DNA from: Tubulanus polymorphus | Taxonomy: Eukaryota > Nemertea > Palaeonemertea > Tubulaniformes > Tubulanidae | Length of the DNA stretch: 64,000 bases | Direction of reading: 5' to 3' | NCBI RefSeq assembly: GCF_964204645.1 | Contig: NC_134028.1 | Span: 10,021,001 to 10,085,000 of the forward strand | Program-made: the position numbers and the translations under genes | Part shown: positions 18,862-30,603 of the stretch, piece by piece | Layout: each line of letters starts with the position of its first letter | Numbering within the stretch: position 1 is the stretch's first letter | Notes under the pieces: model-generated | Seen by the model: the letters and a program-made list of their open reading frames with translations, nothing else | What the model was told of the DNA's origin: nothing | Databases searched by the model: none

Positions 18862-20294
18862 ATGTCGGATTTAGAGTCAGATATTAGGTGAGATATGTTT
18901 TAAATATATGTTTAATGTCATGTGCCTGTATGGTGGCTGCTGCTTTGCCCTGGATAACATACAAACGCCTTGCTAGATATCCATTTTTTACTTCTTCTCA
19001 CCACAACTTGCACAAGTCACATATGTCAGAATGCTGCTGGCAATTGTTTGCCCACAACAATTATCCTGGTTCCTGAATCCTTGCGTCTTCTGGTTTTATC
19101 GTTCTCGGTCTTCCCTAAATACGCCAGTCAAAAGTCAAATATATTTAATATACATTGGTATAGCTATAGTTCATGAAGCCGTTCTTGTTAATTGAATATA
19201 ATGTGTTTTTTTTAATTTTCAGTTTGTTAATGCGTGAAAGTGAATCCAGTGATTCTGAATTAGAGGAAAATGGAGCAAATAATGAGACTAAGAAATCAGA
19301 TATATGCCTAAGCGATGAAAGCGATGAAGTGACGTCTCCGCCTCCCTGTAAAAAACAGAAGAGGACGCACTGGTCGAATAACGATTTAGATGACATTGTG
19401 GATATAATCGTGAATGATGAGTACCTTAAAAAACGTTTAATATTCATGAATGCAAAAAAACACAGAATATTATGGAAAAGTTCGGGATGAAATGAAGAAG
19501 AGAAATAAGACATTTAAATATTCACCAGTTCAGATTCGTAATAAATTTAAAAAGATGGTTGCAGAATGTAAAAAAGTGAGTCTAAGGTTGAAGACGGCAA
19601 CTGGAATTGATCGATTTATCGGGGAGCGCAATTATGGACAATGGTTCAAGCAACTGTTTCCCGTTGTTAAGACAAGACATGCATGTCAACCAGAAATGGC
19701 TATTGAACCAAGCACAGCTCCTAAGACAGAGTCCAAAATGAAGACACCTGAAGAAAAAGATTCAACAAATTTAACTGAATCTAATAAAACCAGGGCAACA
19801 AGCCCTAAGTGTGAAATAGCAAAGTTTGCCCCATCAGCGGAAATGAGCGCGAAAAAAAGGAAAGTCAAAGAGGAAAAAAACATGAAATGATTGAAATGAT
19901 GAAAAAAATAGCAGACCCAAATGACCCAACTGAATCCTTATTGAAATTCTTTCAAAAGGATAAAGAAAAGGCACGGGAACATGAACTAAAATTATTTGCT
20001 CTGTTGCTTCAGGGTCCTGGTTCAGTTCAAGCTCATGCTCCAGATTCTAGAATCCCAATCCCTTCTGTTAATGTACCAGGTCCTAGTTCTGCTCCAATCT
20101 ATCCTGGTCAAGGTAATTATTCCCTGCCAAATCCAATTCCTGGGCCAAGTGGGTATCAGCCCGAGGTATACCAACCCAATCTGAATACTTACCGGCATGC
20201 CTTTTCCCAAGGCCAACTTGGAGCTAGAAACTTCTTCGAAGATTTTCATAGGTCTGATTCCCAGGAAACTGAGAAACATTATGAATCTCTGTAA
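18862..20294 (+). pseudogene. Harbinger accessory SANT/MADF-like DNA-binding protein, spliced, frameshifted
   Basis: Exon 1 (18862-18887) encodes MSDLESDI and ends at a good splice donor (AG|GTGAGA). An intron to 19222 ends with TTTTAATTTTCAG. Exon 2 continues in frame with an acidic Ser/Glu region. The DNA-binding region follows (THWSNNDLDDIVDIIV ... RNKFKKMVAEC). Two one-base losses in A-runs, near 19460 and 19880, split the frame. The C-terminal part has a Lys/Glu helix (about 19900-20020) and then a Pro/Gly-rich tail. In this superfamily the protein helps the transposase enter the nucleus and bind the termini. The exon structure is inferred from sequence only. Confidence 0.7.
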
Positions 20295-20947
20295 TTTGTG
20301 AAAATGACGTGCAAGTACTTTCAAGTTACTTGTATTTGAAAAAAAAAACCCCGAAATATGCCTAAGTGGACTGTATGTGGAGTAAAGCCACTCCCGTGTG
20401 TAATTATGTTACTTTTTACCTTTAAAGGGGTAATTTACAGTACCTGCCTGCCACCCGGTCAGTTGCACTACACTAATTTTCTATTTGGTGAATCGATTAA
20501 TTGTATTTATCTTGATCAAAAAAGTTAAATTTAATTTTTAACCCAATTTCTGATTAATAAAATTCAGCGAGATTATTTATCTGTTTAGTGTATTGTCATT
20601 TCACTGAGTGGCAGCACAAGTCGTGTACATCGTCCCCCCAGTATTTTGTATCATCATTTCCTACCTGGCAGAGGTGTTAATCACTAGTGAAAATTTTATT
20701 CACGTGTTGTTTCAAGTTTTTTAGATTTTTATTAATCAATTACTTTACTTTCTTTTACGACCCTAAACTAATGGGATTTAATAAAACGAATTGTTGAAAT
20801 GTAATTGAAATTATTTTATTTTCATAATAATTTTACAAGAAAACTTTGTACTACAGAAGTAATTCATTTTAAACTCCACAATGAAAAATAAATTCTTAAA
20901 CTTTCATTGTATACAACGAGTTCAGTTAGTTATTTGTAGAAATACGA

Positions 20948-22268
20948 TTACGCATTCTCGTGTTCATCCCAGAGTTTATCAGTTAACTGTTGACGGATAA
21001 GACCTGCATTCCTTGATGAATCCCTGATAGGTGGGCCATTAATCAAATGGAGGATTTCTTCAATCTGTTCCCTAGGACGCCGCTCAATGGTGTTAACATC
21101 AAATGCAAGGTCAAGTTTTTTGGAAATTGTGTTCCCACGATCCATACAAATATTGTGTAGAATTATACAAGCAAGAGTTGTTATCCTGACGTTACAGGGT
21201 TCACATTCCGATTTCCTCATTAAAACCCTCCATCGTCCTTTAAGTTGGCCATAAGCCCCCTCGGTCACTATTCTACCGCGACTCAAACGAAAATTGAAGT
21301 TCCTCTGTTCAGGCGACAAAACAGCGTTAGTAAATGGTTTCATAAGCCAAGATTTAATGGGGAACGCAGAGTCACCCACAATAAGTGGGGGTATTCGCAC
21401 ACCATTCACATCAAAGTGGATATCAGGTAGAATGTCCCCATTAATAACATCATGCCAGAATTGAGTGGACTGAAATATTATCCCATCATGGGAATTTCCT
21501 GGGAACCCACATGAAGCCCACACAAACCGATACCTGGCATCTACTAGCGCCATGAGAATAACAGAATAAAAGTTTTTGAAGTTATGATAATCTTTCCTTG
21601 CAATGCCACCACCACGTGGGGACCTGATGGGGATGTGGCATCCATCAACGGCTGCCCAGGTGTAAGGAAACTGCCATAGTCCTCCATCTGTATTATTTTT
21701 TCTCTGAAGTCTTGCTCACTCTCAGGCATATGACGGCCAACACATTCTTCCCACATCTACAACATTTGTGACATCCCTGGTGATATTTCGGACGGTCGTT
21801 ACACCCAATCCCGTCATCTCGGATATTGTATAGAAATAATCACCGCGTGAGAGTCTATATAAAGCGATAGCTAATCTATGTTCTGGACTTATCGGCATTT
21901 CAGTCACAATTTCCTTTTCAAGACGGTGTTTAATTCGTTCTAATATATATGAGAATGTCCCTTTAGAAATTCTAAATGTTTTCTTAAACCGCTTCTCACT
22001 GTACTCCTCTGAAGCTAGACTAAACCAGCCTCTATTTCTGGGCAACCTTCGACAGGAACGTCCTCTCGGAATCTGTTGATTTTCTGCATAATTCGCGGCA
22101 ATTAAATTCAAAATCAATGCTCGTCGAATCCGGAACTGGTTTGCTTAAGCTATCATCATGCGTACCTTCAATGAACGTCTTCGACGTGCTTGGTCTAGAA
22201 TAATCTTGAGCAGTAACAGTCGTCTGTTTATAGCCGCCATTTTGCATTGTATGGCGCGTGTGTAGCAC
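20948..22268 (-). pseudogene. Harbinger transposase (DDE), frameshifted
   Basis: Read on the minus strand in three frame segments: 22268-22032, 22117-21722 and 21756-20948. The middle part holds a helix-turn-helix-like region (YRLSRGDYFYTISEMTGLGV). The catalytic core shows Asp in ALVDARYRF, Asp in IVGDSAFP and Glu in TEGAYGQLKGRW, followed by the ILHNICMD motif, all typical of the DDE_Tnp_4 family. Breaks near 22060, 21740 and 21550 make this copy inactive as written. Length is about 430 codons, normal for the family. Confidence 0.85.
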
Positions 22269-22360
22269 ATCCGTATAATTTGAATTACTCGGCTCGAGCT
22301 ATAGTCGTGCTGAACGTGTCGTCGTCGGCTCGTCTATTGGCGCGACTTATAAACTGGGCC

Positions 22361-23411
22361 TTCGTGTAATACATTTGTTTCTACAGACATGCATGTATTC
22401 ATTGCTCTATTTTAGATGTGGATTTTGTGCTGCTGTTAATTCATTCATTCTCGAAAAAGAATTTCTGATAAATGGATTTTAACGTTTTCTTCCCGAAAAA
22501 TCTGGCAACTAATGAACCAGGATTATCGGTGGCAAAACGGGAAATATTCTGTTCCTAAACAGTCAAATATAGTTATTCAACGGGTTTTTAAAACAGAATA
22601 TGCTGTTTTTCATACAGATTTTTTTTTGGTTCATTAGTTGCCAGAATTTTCTGTTTTTTACGGGATATATTTTTGACAGTGTAATGTCCATTTTTATTCA
22701 ATCATTTCAGACGATTTCAACCCCTAGTGGAAATGAACAGGCGGAAGCAGAGGTAATTAAAGTTTCTTATCTGTCAATATTTTTCCGCAGTCGATATAAG
22801 CTGTGCTGCTAACGGGGTCGCTCCCAGTTGCGTCGGTGTATGTGTCGCGTCGCATGTCGACCTAAGCCAGGCTTAAAGGCTGCAGTCGTATCCCAGCTTA
22901 TGTTTACTGCGCTCCGATTTCCAGCAACTGAACCCGACTAGCATGTGAGATACAGCCAGTTGCTGTATGGGAATATATAACAAGTAAGAAAGTTGGCCAT
23001 TTCGTAAAAGCGAAGTGGTGAAGATGTATCAACTGTCAACGATGATGAAATTGCCATATGTCTTCCAAATTCATTATCAGTTGGTGGTACGAAACGGGCC
23101 TCGGGTATCCTAAATTTCCTTTTGTCAATTTGACAAGTTATTATTGCCAATCAATATATTATTAGGATAATTAGGATAATTCCGATAGGTTACCATCAAT
23201 AAATCATTGCTTGCCAGGGTTTGATTGCCCCCGACCGAAGGTCACGCCTACACAAACTCTGGCTACAAACCTTGCATTGATCTATGCGATCGCCCTTGCG
23301 TGGATGAGTTCAACTCAGCTCTCTCCATTCTATGTATCTGGCCATTCAGATGAATGGTAATTGATAGAGCGAACCTTCCGATAAAAATCAACGCATCTAT
23401 GTGACTTGATA
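22361..23411. other. Gene-free stretch with a fold-back element
   Basis: No gene recognised. Inverted arms CTGGCAACTAATGAACCA (about 22502-22519) and TGGTTCATTAGTTGCCAG (about 22628-22646) enclose about 110 bp, a small fold-back or MITE. Near 23212-23285 a block (CTTGCCAGGGTTTGATTGCC ...) is matched in reverse complement at about 23630-23697, on the far side of the MITE at 23412-23577. Confidence 0.6.
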
Positions 23412-23577
23412 TAGGGGTCATTCATTTATTACGTACGCATCAAGGTAAGGGGGAGGGGTCAGTGCAATTGCGTACTGTAAAACTTAATGTATATGAAAAA
23501 ATGGCCGATTTTGCGTACAGAGGGGGGGGGGGTGAAAATCCATATTTTCTGCGTACGTAATAAATGAATGATCCCAT
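23412..23577. mobile_element. 166-bp MITE
   Basis: Perfect-but-one 26-bp terminal inverted repeats: GGGGTCATTCATTTATTACG at 23412 and its reverse complement ending at 23577. It is flanked by ATA on both sides, which may be the target duplication. No coding capacity. The G-run at 23521-23531 lies inside. Confidence 0.85.
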
Positions 23578-24040
23578 ACAGAATAGTGGACGCTAAGTAC
23601 GAACCGATCCGTCCAAGAAATCTTTTAGACCAATGCAGGGTTTGCAGCCAGGGTTTGTGAGGCTTGAGCTTAGGCGGGCCGCAATCTGGCAAGTGAAGGT
23701 ACTACCCACCGTAAAATATGTTATGCGTTAATTGAATTTACCGTAGATTTTTAATCTCAAGCATGCAGCAATGTCATTGTTAATTATATAGATAGTTTAT
23801 GTCAAGTCCTTCGCTTATGCATTATGAGATATCAAATATTTCTGAGCTTATAGATAGCGTTAATGCATAAATTATTAATTATGTTATGTGTGTAGTTGCG
23901 TTTTTAATTTTATGACATTTATGTATTCGTACACTACGTACAGTTGATAATTTTCTTTCGGTATTTAATTATATTGTGCATGGACCTAATAGAACAGCCT
24001 TCTAATTCAGTCTATTCTTCAAGGTGGTTCACCGTGCCCC
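23578..24040. other. Gene-free stretch
   Basis: Contains the right arm (about 23630-23697) of the outer inverted repeat that surrounds the MITE; a minus-strand frame there reads KPHKPWLQTLHWSKRFLG but has no recognisable domain. The rest (23700-24040) is AT-rich without visible features. Confidence 0.5.
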
Positions 24041-24714
24041 GCAGTGTGGTTCAATTAACAAAGGGACGGTTCCTTTATTAACAACATTAAGATCAACCGG
24101 AGATGCTGACCTGTTAATAGCTGAATCTGCATGTGAAAACGCATCAGCGACATCTTTTGTAACCGTTTTAGGTGAAGATACTGATCTACTTATTTTGTAA
24201 CTGCGCCACTACACTGTAGGCAGGGAACCAATACACTTGCAGATTGCAAAGCAGACCAACTCAGTTGATGCCATGAAAGGTTAAACTGATGCCAAGTTTT
24301 TTTAGTTATCTTTTCTTCGTTCATAGTAAGGCAGGATGTAATAGAGCGCCAAGGCGTATACGGCGTAAGCAAGCAGAAAGCAATATCCCGGTACGAACAA
24401 GTGGAACCTAGAAGTTCCTTGATCCTAAAGCAACATCATTAGATATTGAAACTGATGATCAAGATTCTACAGCAGAACTATGTAACGTTGAGACCAATTT
24501 AAGCATGGCCAGGTCATCTAAGTTCAGTGAAAAGGTTTCCAAATCAACTCAACACATTTCACTCGAGAAACCTCTACCTGCACCAACATCTGCAAAGTTT
24601 CATTACTATCGTCTACAGGCTTGGTTGGGCAATGATCTTGCGCCAGAAGAATCGTATGTGATGAACACCCATTGCCCATTTCAATCTATGTTGTATACAC
24701 ACCCTTCTCGTTAA
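24041..24714 (+). pseudogene. Remnant of a PIN/FEN-like domain protein
   Basis: About 24092-24198 reads STGDADLLIAESACENAS ... LGEDTDLLI in one frame. The spaced acidic pairs (GDAD, GEDTD) are the kind seen in PIN/FEN-like nuclease folds of animal repeat-associated proteins. After an interruption, 24505-24714 reads SAKFHYYRLQAWLGNDLAPE, which would fit a C-terminal segment of the same gene. Stops and frame changes separate the pieces; nothing functional remains. Family assignment is tentative. Confidence 0.4.
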
Positions 24715-26280
24715 GATGGCGACACCGATCAATAATTGAGCCGTGACGTCATACGGTGAAAAATACTTCCGTGCTATAATGGCGCTCTTTGCAAAAGTTG
24801 GTGAGTAAACAGGAGAAACATTTCATTGTTTTTCGTCATTAAAGCACTCAAATCATGGATGTAAACGAATGAGAGAATCGCTTAACCTGCCGTACCTATA
24901 ATAGATATCGAATCCTTTCAAATGGACGAATAAGTTCAACAAAATCCGGCTGCCCTTTCCTAGAATTTTACTCGTGTCGTGGGTCGTCACCGTCCAGTCA
25001 TCAGTATAGTATTCTCACTCCCTGTTGTGCGGAAATATTGCAGAAATAATATATACATATGGGAAAAACCGGGACCGCAGAATGCTCGCACAAAGGAGCG
25101 AGCACCTACAACGACTTTTGCCTTTTTTTTCAAAAATGACACCGCTGGACTAATGAACTCCACTCAACAGCACAGCTGGCCTAACCAACCCAACCAAAGC
25201 CAAACTGACTTCTTCTGTCTGTCCGCAGCGTCACGTAGTGAGAATAGCAACAATTAAGAAGCTCAACAGACATAAACAGGAGCAATGAAAATGCTAAACC
25301 ACAACCGTAAAAGCACGTCCGACAGCGAGGAGAACCAAAGCCAAACTGACTTCTTCCGTCTGTCCGCAGCACCACGTAGTGAGAATAGTTAGCCTTGTCT
25401 AAGTCAGAGACAGACTGGTCAATTTAGAAATGTGCGCTTGGTTTTGACGGCCTCATTTCAAAATATGGCCTAGACTGGATTTATAAAACACCAATATTTA
25501 GAATCTTTAATTCCATCATAGGCGTATTGTATACCTACTTTCGAATCCCGAATTTTATTGACAGTCGGAGTCATCATAACATGAATCACATAAATCAATA
25601 TACCTACTTCACTTTTTAGGGGATGCTGCCTCAAGAACAACTGTCACTGATCATGGATATGTTGCGGCCAGCACACTTGTTGACGTCTACGATCGAGGTT
25701 ATGACACTTTCTGCACGTGCAATTTAAGAACATAAAATAGTGTGTCTTTTATATTCCGGGCTAATTCAAATACCAATATTCATTCGACCGTATTTTGGAT
25801 GTATCTATTTTTACATGAAATAATAATTGTGAGAAATTTTCACCGCAGACTTAATTCTTTTATTTAATCGTGAATGTCCAGAGATAGTACTATTGCTCTA
25901 CCGGTACTATGCATGTTGTTTTAATGCCCAAAAATCTACCCCCTCACCTTGTAGTTAATTCAAGTGACTAAACAGATTTTTCGATTTTACCTAGCGGCCA
26001 TTGATATACCAGGAGCGCTTCTACAGAAACGGCTTAAGACTGCAAGAACGGTGAACTTCAATTCTGGTTGAAATGTCTTAAACCGCAGTAGAGAGCTGCT
26101 GACACAAAAGCTGTCTTGGCGATTAAGTACTGAATTGAATTCTATCATGTTAATGTTAAGTTTAATTTTTAATAAACTATATTGATTTATTTTAAGTCGT
26201 ATTTTAGTTACCAGGATTTGCAGTCCTCTTCTTCTTTCGTGGAACTTCGTGAACAACAAGACGACTGCGAACGTAGCTTT
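24715..26280. other. Gene-poor stretch with one direct repeat
   Basis: A 56-bp block (AACCAAAGCCAAACTGACTT ...) occurs at about 25192 and 25333, spaced 141 bp. At 24779-24804 an ATG frame (MALFAKV) runs into GTGAGT, which could be a first exon and donor, but no second exon was found. Other frames here have no motif. Confidence 0.5.
25192..25389. repeat. 56-bp direct repeat, period 141 bp
   Basis: Copies at about 25192-25247 and 25333-25388 differ at a few positions only. The DNA between is unrelated to other repeats in the window. Confidence 0.8.
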
Positions 26281-26297
26281 TCATTTCGAAGATCACT

Positions 26298-27930
26298 TTG
26301 AAGATCTCGCATAAGATTGTTGACCCTGACCCTCTTAAGTGCTTATCTAATTTGAAGAAATTCAAATGCACCTCCTGCAGTAGTAGCACTAATCCAAGAA
26401 ACTTTACTAATACTAGCAGTACTAGTAATTATGATATGAAAACATTCAGTTCCATCAGAGAACGGGGAAACTATGTAGAAAATATTCCAAACATATCATA
26501 TGTTACAATCAGACAACACGTAGAGACATCAGGAAGGAGGATTACTGGAATACATATATTGAAAAGACCTTAAAAGGATATACATTTTTCCTCGGAAACA
26601 ATATTAATAATGTATTTTCTGCTCGGGGTAATGAAAGGAATTTGTGCTTGATTAAATGTCAGAGTTTTGAATCTCAAAAGAAATATTAAGAGCCCCACAG
26701 ATTACAGTGTACACAAAAAGATACCGTGTATGTAGCAAATCCAACATGTTCCTGTGTCGCTGGCTTAACGGTCACTGTAACCATATTGTTGGTTTACTTT
26801 TCTATCTAAACCATTGCAAATATATGGAACTGAAGGAATTCCGAAAACCTGGAACTTGTACTAACGAACCCCAGCAGTGGCATAGACCAGCTGGTGTCAG
26901 TGCTGAGCCTATCATAGGGCGATATGTGCTAAAACCTGAGTATGAAAAACAAAAGGAGTGAGCAGTACACTTTATGATGCTAGAGGCCTAGCAATTAGGA
27001 GTTATGATGGTGCTCAACTACTTTTAGAGGAAATGAAAAAACTAAATCCTCATTCAGGTTTTTTGGGGTAAAAACCTCAATCTCCTCATATCGGTTGGAT
27101 ACGTTCGAACAAGAATGGGCTTTGAAACTCCAGTTGGGTCTACATTAGGTCACCAATTAGCAATTACTGAAGGTGACATGACTGTATACTGCAGTCTGGA
27201 AATGGAAGCAGACAAATCTTACCCATATACCAAGCGAACATTTCCAGACCTACCGTTATCAAACCCAGATGGAAAACTTGCGTTTAATTGTGTTTTGCCA
27301 GACATTTTGTTACATGAACTCGAACTGGAAATCCAACTCAACTGACTTTGGATCATTACATTAGCTTAGAAAAATCTACAGTTGGACAAAATACAAAACC
27401 GCTCTGGTCGGATGCAAGAAAATGATCACTAGCAGTAATTTCGGTAGAATTCTCGGAAGAAAATCCTATTTTGTGGAATAGGATTTTCGTACGATAATGT
27501 ACGATAAGAACGAATCGAAGGCTCTAGATAGGTATATTCAATATATGCAAAACATAGGTTATCCTGTCACTTGTTTCGAATCAGGAATGGTGGTACATCC
27601 ACATGTCCCCTGGCTGGGTGCCTCTCCTGATCGCAGATGTATCGATCGTAAAGTAGGCTTAGGACTTCTCGAAATCAAATGTCACTATTCTTTTCGGGAC
27701 ATAAAGCCACACGGAGCCCGTTCCAATCCAACGTTTTGCTGAGCAGAAGTATAGGAAGCAAATATTTTCTTTGAAAAAGACCATGATTACTATGCCCAGA
27801 TTCAAGGCCAGATGGCTGTGACTGGGTTAACTTGGTGTGACTTTCTGGTGTACACAAGTAAAGGCATGTTTATTATCCGTGTTCCATTTGATCTTGAATT
27901 TTGTAATGAGGCGGTTGCCAAATAAGCAAA
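26298..27930 (+). pseudogene. SWIM zinc finger plus YqaJ-like nuclease remnant
   Basis: A decayed gene in several frames. About 26720-26960 has a SWIM-type finger (Cys, then LNGHCNHIVGLLFYLNHCKY) followed by WHRPAGVSAEPI. At 27497-27742 a YqaJ/lambda-exonuclease-like core is visible (GMVVHPHVPWLGASPDRR, then GLLEIKCHYSF), continued in another frame as YYAQIQGQMAVTGLTWCDF. Acidic and Glu-x-Lys residues needed for catalysis are recognisable. Such SWIM-YqaJ proteins are common, multi-copy genes in invertebrate genomes, probably spread with mobile elements. Frames are broken at several points and the 5' end is unclear. Confidence 0.65.
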
Positions 27931-28084
27931 TTTCTTCATTAGGTATTTTCTTCCTGTCACGAATGAAAATTTAAAAAAATCCATGATACAGTATCTAATT
28001 GATTGAAACAATTTATTATTACACAGATAGAGTTAAACAACCTTAGGAATGTGCACATGTACTGTATATCTTTAATAAGATACA

Positions 28085-28275
28085 AGTAATAGGGATAATA
28101 GGCTTTTATACCAAAGGTCGAAAGGTCGAGAAATTTTCCAAATGTGAAAATAACAATAATTTCTACTTGAATTAGTCGCGTACACTCCTAGAAGTAGAAA
28201 TTATTATTATTTTAACATTTGGAAAATTTCTCAACCTCTCAACCTTTGATATGAAAGCCCATTATCCCTATTACT
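28085..28275. repeat. 191-bp terminal palindrome of Polinton copy B
   Basis: Begins AGTAATAGGGATAATAGGCT and ends with its reverse complement (ATTATCCCTATTACT). The two arms pair almost along the whole length around a centre near 28180 (TTTCTACTTGAATTAGTCGC ...). The outer 45 bp match the termini of the other Polinton copies. Confidence 0.9.
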
Positions 28276-28617
28276 CTTAAAATAATCATATACATGAATA
28301 AAATATAAATGAATAACATATATAAGTAATTAGAAAATCAGGCTTTCAAGCCAGAGTTAAAGAGTACGAGCTCTTTGAGAATAGATAGATAGATATATTT
28401 TAAACATTATTTCAATATTTATATTTGTATGAGTTAGATTTTTAAACATTGAAAGTGTTAGTTAAGTGTGATTGATTTAATACATAGCATTTGCTTATAC
28501 TAGAACATGATTCTATTTGAGCCTATATACATTTCATGTAATGAACTATTGAATACATCTATAAACTCACAGCTGTCACAGCTGTTACTATGACGCCGAG
28601 ACATATGAGTCATAATA

Positions 28618-28800
28618 CTGCAAACGCGTAGAACATTCTAGAAGGTGTACCGGAACTGTGAATAGATGACATGTCATATTCAAAAACGTGTAGAACATTC
28701 TAGAAGGTGTACCGGAACTCTGAATAGAGATGACGTTTCATAATCCCAGACGTGTTCATTCTAGAAATCGCACCGGAACTGAATAGATGATGTAACATAA
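28618..28800. repeat. Diverged tandem repeat of about 60 bp, three copies
   Basis: The block ACATTCTAGAAGGTGTACCG followed by GGAACT.TGAATAGA and a CAT-AAT run occurs at about 28632 and 28692, and in shorter form (TTCATTCTAGAAATCGCACC) near 28755. Confidence 0.7.
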
Positions 28801-29330
28801 CGCTTAGGATATTCTCTCTCGAAACGCAATTAGGAGTTTATAGTTTACAATTCTAAATCTAAATGTAAGTACTGTTTTTTGTAGTTATTAGGGCTATTAA
28901 ATATGAAACCTTTAGATATATTTAAGTGTATTTAGTATATCTTTTAGATAGCTAGATTTACCGCTGATATCTTTTAGATTAATAAAACGTCATACACATC
29001 AAGAAGCGATAGAGAAACTCAAGATACTCTTTCTGACTGAGGAATCAACAGCAATGGATATCGAACCAATAGAAATTGACGTAGAAGCACAAGAATCACA
29101 AAAGATCGAAGAAGAAACTATATAAGAATTTCAAAAACATTAAGACTCCAATGATTAAGTTTAACATTTGTTGATGTAGTTAAATATTTACCAACAATTG
29201 AAAAAATGTTTGTAATTATAAATTGTATTTATAGAAATCAAATGATGTATTGGAAGAAACGACTGAACAACTTGTATAATGTATTGTGTAAATCTGCTTG
29301 GTGAATGTTCTTTGTTCGGTCGTTTCAATT

Positions 29331-29522
29331 ATGATTAGCGCATGCGCATTGATCCAAACCGGGCCTGAATGCCCGGTCTTGCCTAGTGCGCATGCGTTTG
29401 AATTTTCTGTGTTCAGTTGTTTCTATTTTACAGAATTTACAGAATGAATATATAATTATGATTAGCGCATGCGCATTGATCCAAAACGGGCCTGAATGCC
29501 CGGTCTTGCCTAGTGCGCATGC
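29331..29522. repeat. Pair of hairpin-forming direct repeats rich in GCGCATGCGC
   Basis: Two copies (about 29331-29396 and 29457-29522) of TATGATTAGCGCATGCGCAT, then TTGATCCAAA.CGGGCCTGAA and TGCCCGGTCTTGCCTAGTGC ending in GCATGCG. Within each copy GCGCATGCGCA pairs with TGCGCATGCG and CGGGC with GCCCG, so each could form a long imperfect hairpin. Confidence 0.8.
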
Positions 29523-29674
29523 GGCACGGATATTATAACTGGTATGATTTAGATATCAAGGAATAGAAACGACTTATCAAAAGCAGCGAGGAATGAAAAA
29601 GGATGACGTTGGTCGAAGAAATGGAAGAGGATTCTAAAATATTAACCAATTTAGTAAAAAAATATGTATAATAA

Positions 29675-30334
29675 ATGGAATCAGAACAACCACAAACTAT
29701 CAATATTACAAATAACACTGGTGTTATAAATATATACTACAAGAAGTGTTCTAAGTGTGAATTAGCTATAACAGAATTTAGTAAGCGTAAGATTAGCAAA
29801 GATGGTTTTCAATATTGCTGTAAAACTTGTTTTAAACTATATACCAAACAATATCGAGCAGATAATATAGAACATTATAATTATTATATGGCAGAATATA
29901 TGAGAGAAAGATATCAAACAGATCTTAATTTTAGATTGAAACAATGCTTAAGGACTAGATTAACACAATTATTCAACAAAGAAACACATTCAGAAATATA
30001 ATCTAATTTGTTGAGTTGTACAGATAAATTTCTTAAATCATGGATTATATTTCAATTCGATGGTCAAATGAATATAGATAATTATGGAGATTATTTTCAT
30101 ATTGATCATACGTTACAAATATCTAAATTTAACATGAATGATGAATACAATAAAAAACTTATTTGGAATTGGAAAAATTTAAGACCTCTTGAAAAGAAAG
30201 AAAATAAAATCAAATCTAATGAACTAGATTTACAGTTAGATTTAGAACAGTTAACAAAGGCAAAGAAATTTATTGATCAATGGAACAATGATCCGAATAA
30301 TGAACAATAAGTTGAGTCTTTAATGAGTGGTTAA
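29675..30334 (+). pseudogene. HNH endonuclease (copy B), broken
   Basis: Homologue of the intact gene at 14993-15775. Starts MESEQPQTINITNN with the paired Cys motif (CSKCEL ... CCKTC). A TAA at about 29999 and a shortened linker interrupt it. The HNH core follows (HIDHTLQISKF ... WNWKNLRPLEKKENKIK), and one more nonsense codon at 30308-30310 lies just before the natural end. Preceded by GTATAATAAATG. Confidence 0.82.
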
Positions 30335-30603
30335 AGATTAATATATCTCAAATAAAATATAATAAAAAAACAATAACTATCCATTATTTCTATTTTAATT
30401 TTTAATATTTTCTTTTACAATTCTTTTCAAAAGAGAATACTTTATATCACAAATAAAAAATACTAAAAAAACAATAACTAATACTAAAATTCTTTACCTT
30501 TAACTAACTAGTATTAACCCAAAGAGATGCTGGTATCATTTTATAATACTTATAATACTTATAATACTTATAATATTTTTCTTATTAAATTTCTATAATA
30601 TAA
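30335..30603. other. AT-rich spacer with short ATACTTATA repeats
   Basis: No gene. Four copies of a 10-bp ATAATACTTA unit lie at about 30542-30582, just before the start of the 200-aa gene. Otherwise it mirrors 14738-14992 of copy A. Confidence 0.6.

Larger units (their letters stand above)
18549..22360. mobile_element. PIF/Harbinger DNA transposon
   Basis: Ends in short inverted repeats GGCCCAGTTTATACGTCGC (18549) and GCGACTTATAAACTGGGCC (to 22360). Flanking trinucleotides are TTA on the left and TTC on the right, close to the TWA target duplication usual for the superfamily. Inside are the two genes typical of Harbinger: a SANT/MADF-like DNA-binding protein (plus strand) and a DDE transposase (minus strand), transcribed towards each other. 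Both have frameshifts, so this is an old or poorly corrected copy. Confidence 0.88.
28276..29670. other. Subterminal Polinton DNA plus inserted unrelated DNA
   Basis: 28276-28480 is the mirror of the end of copy A. From about 28500 to 29590 the DNA differs from A and replaces the zinc-finger gene found there. An open stretch at about 28984-29127 (ending EEETI) has no recognisable family. Homology to A resumes near 29590. Confidence 0.6.

Noticed and set aside
26298-26573. 91-codon frame as a separate gene upstream of the SWIM domain
   Set aside because: Only a Ser/Asn/Thr-rich stretch with no domain; at best part of the decayed SWIM/YqaJ gene.
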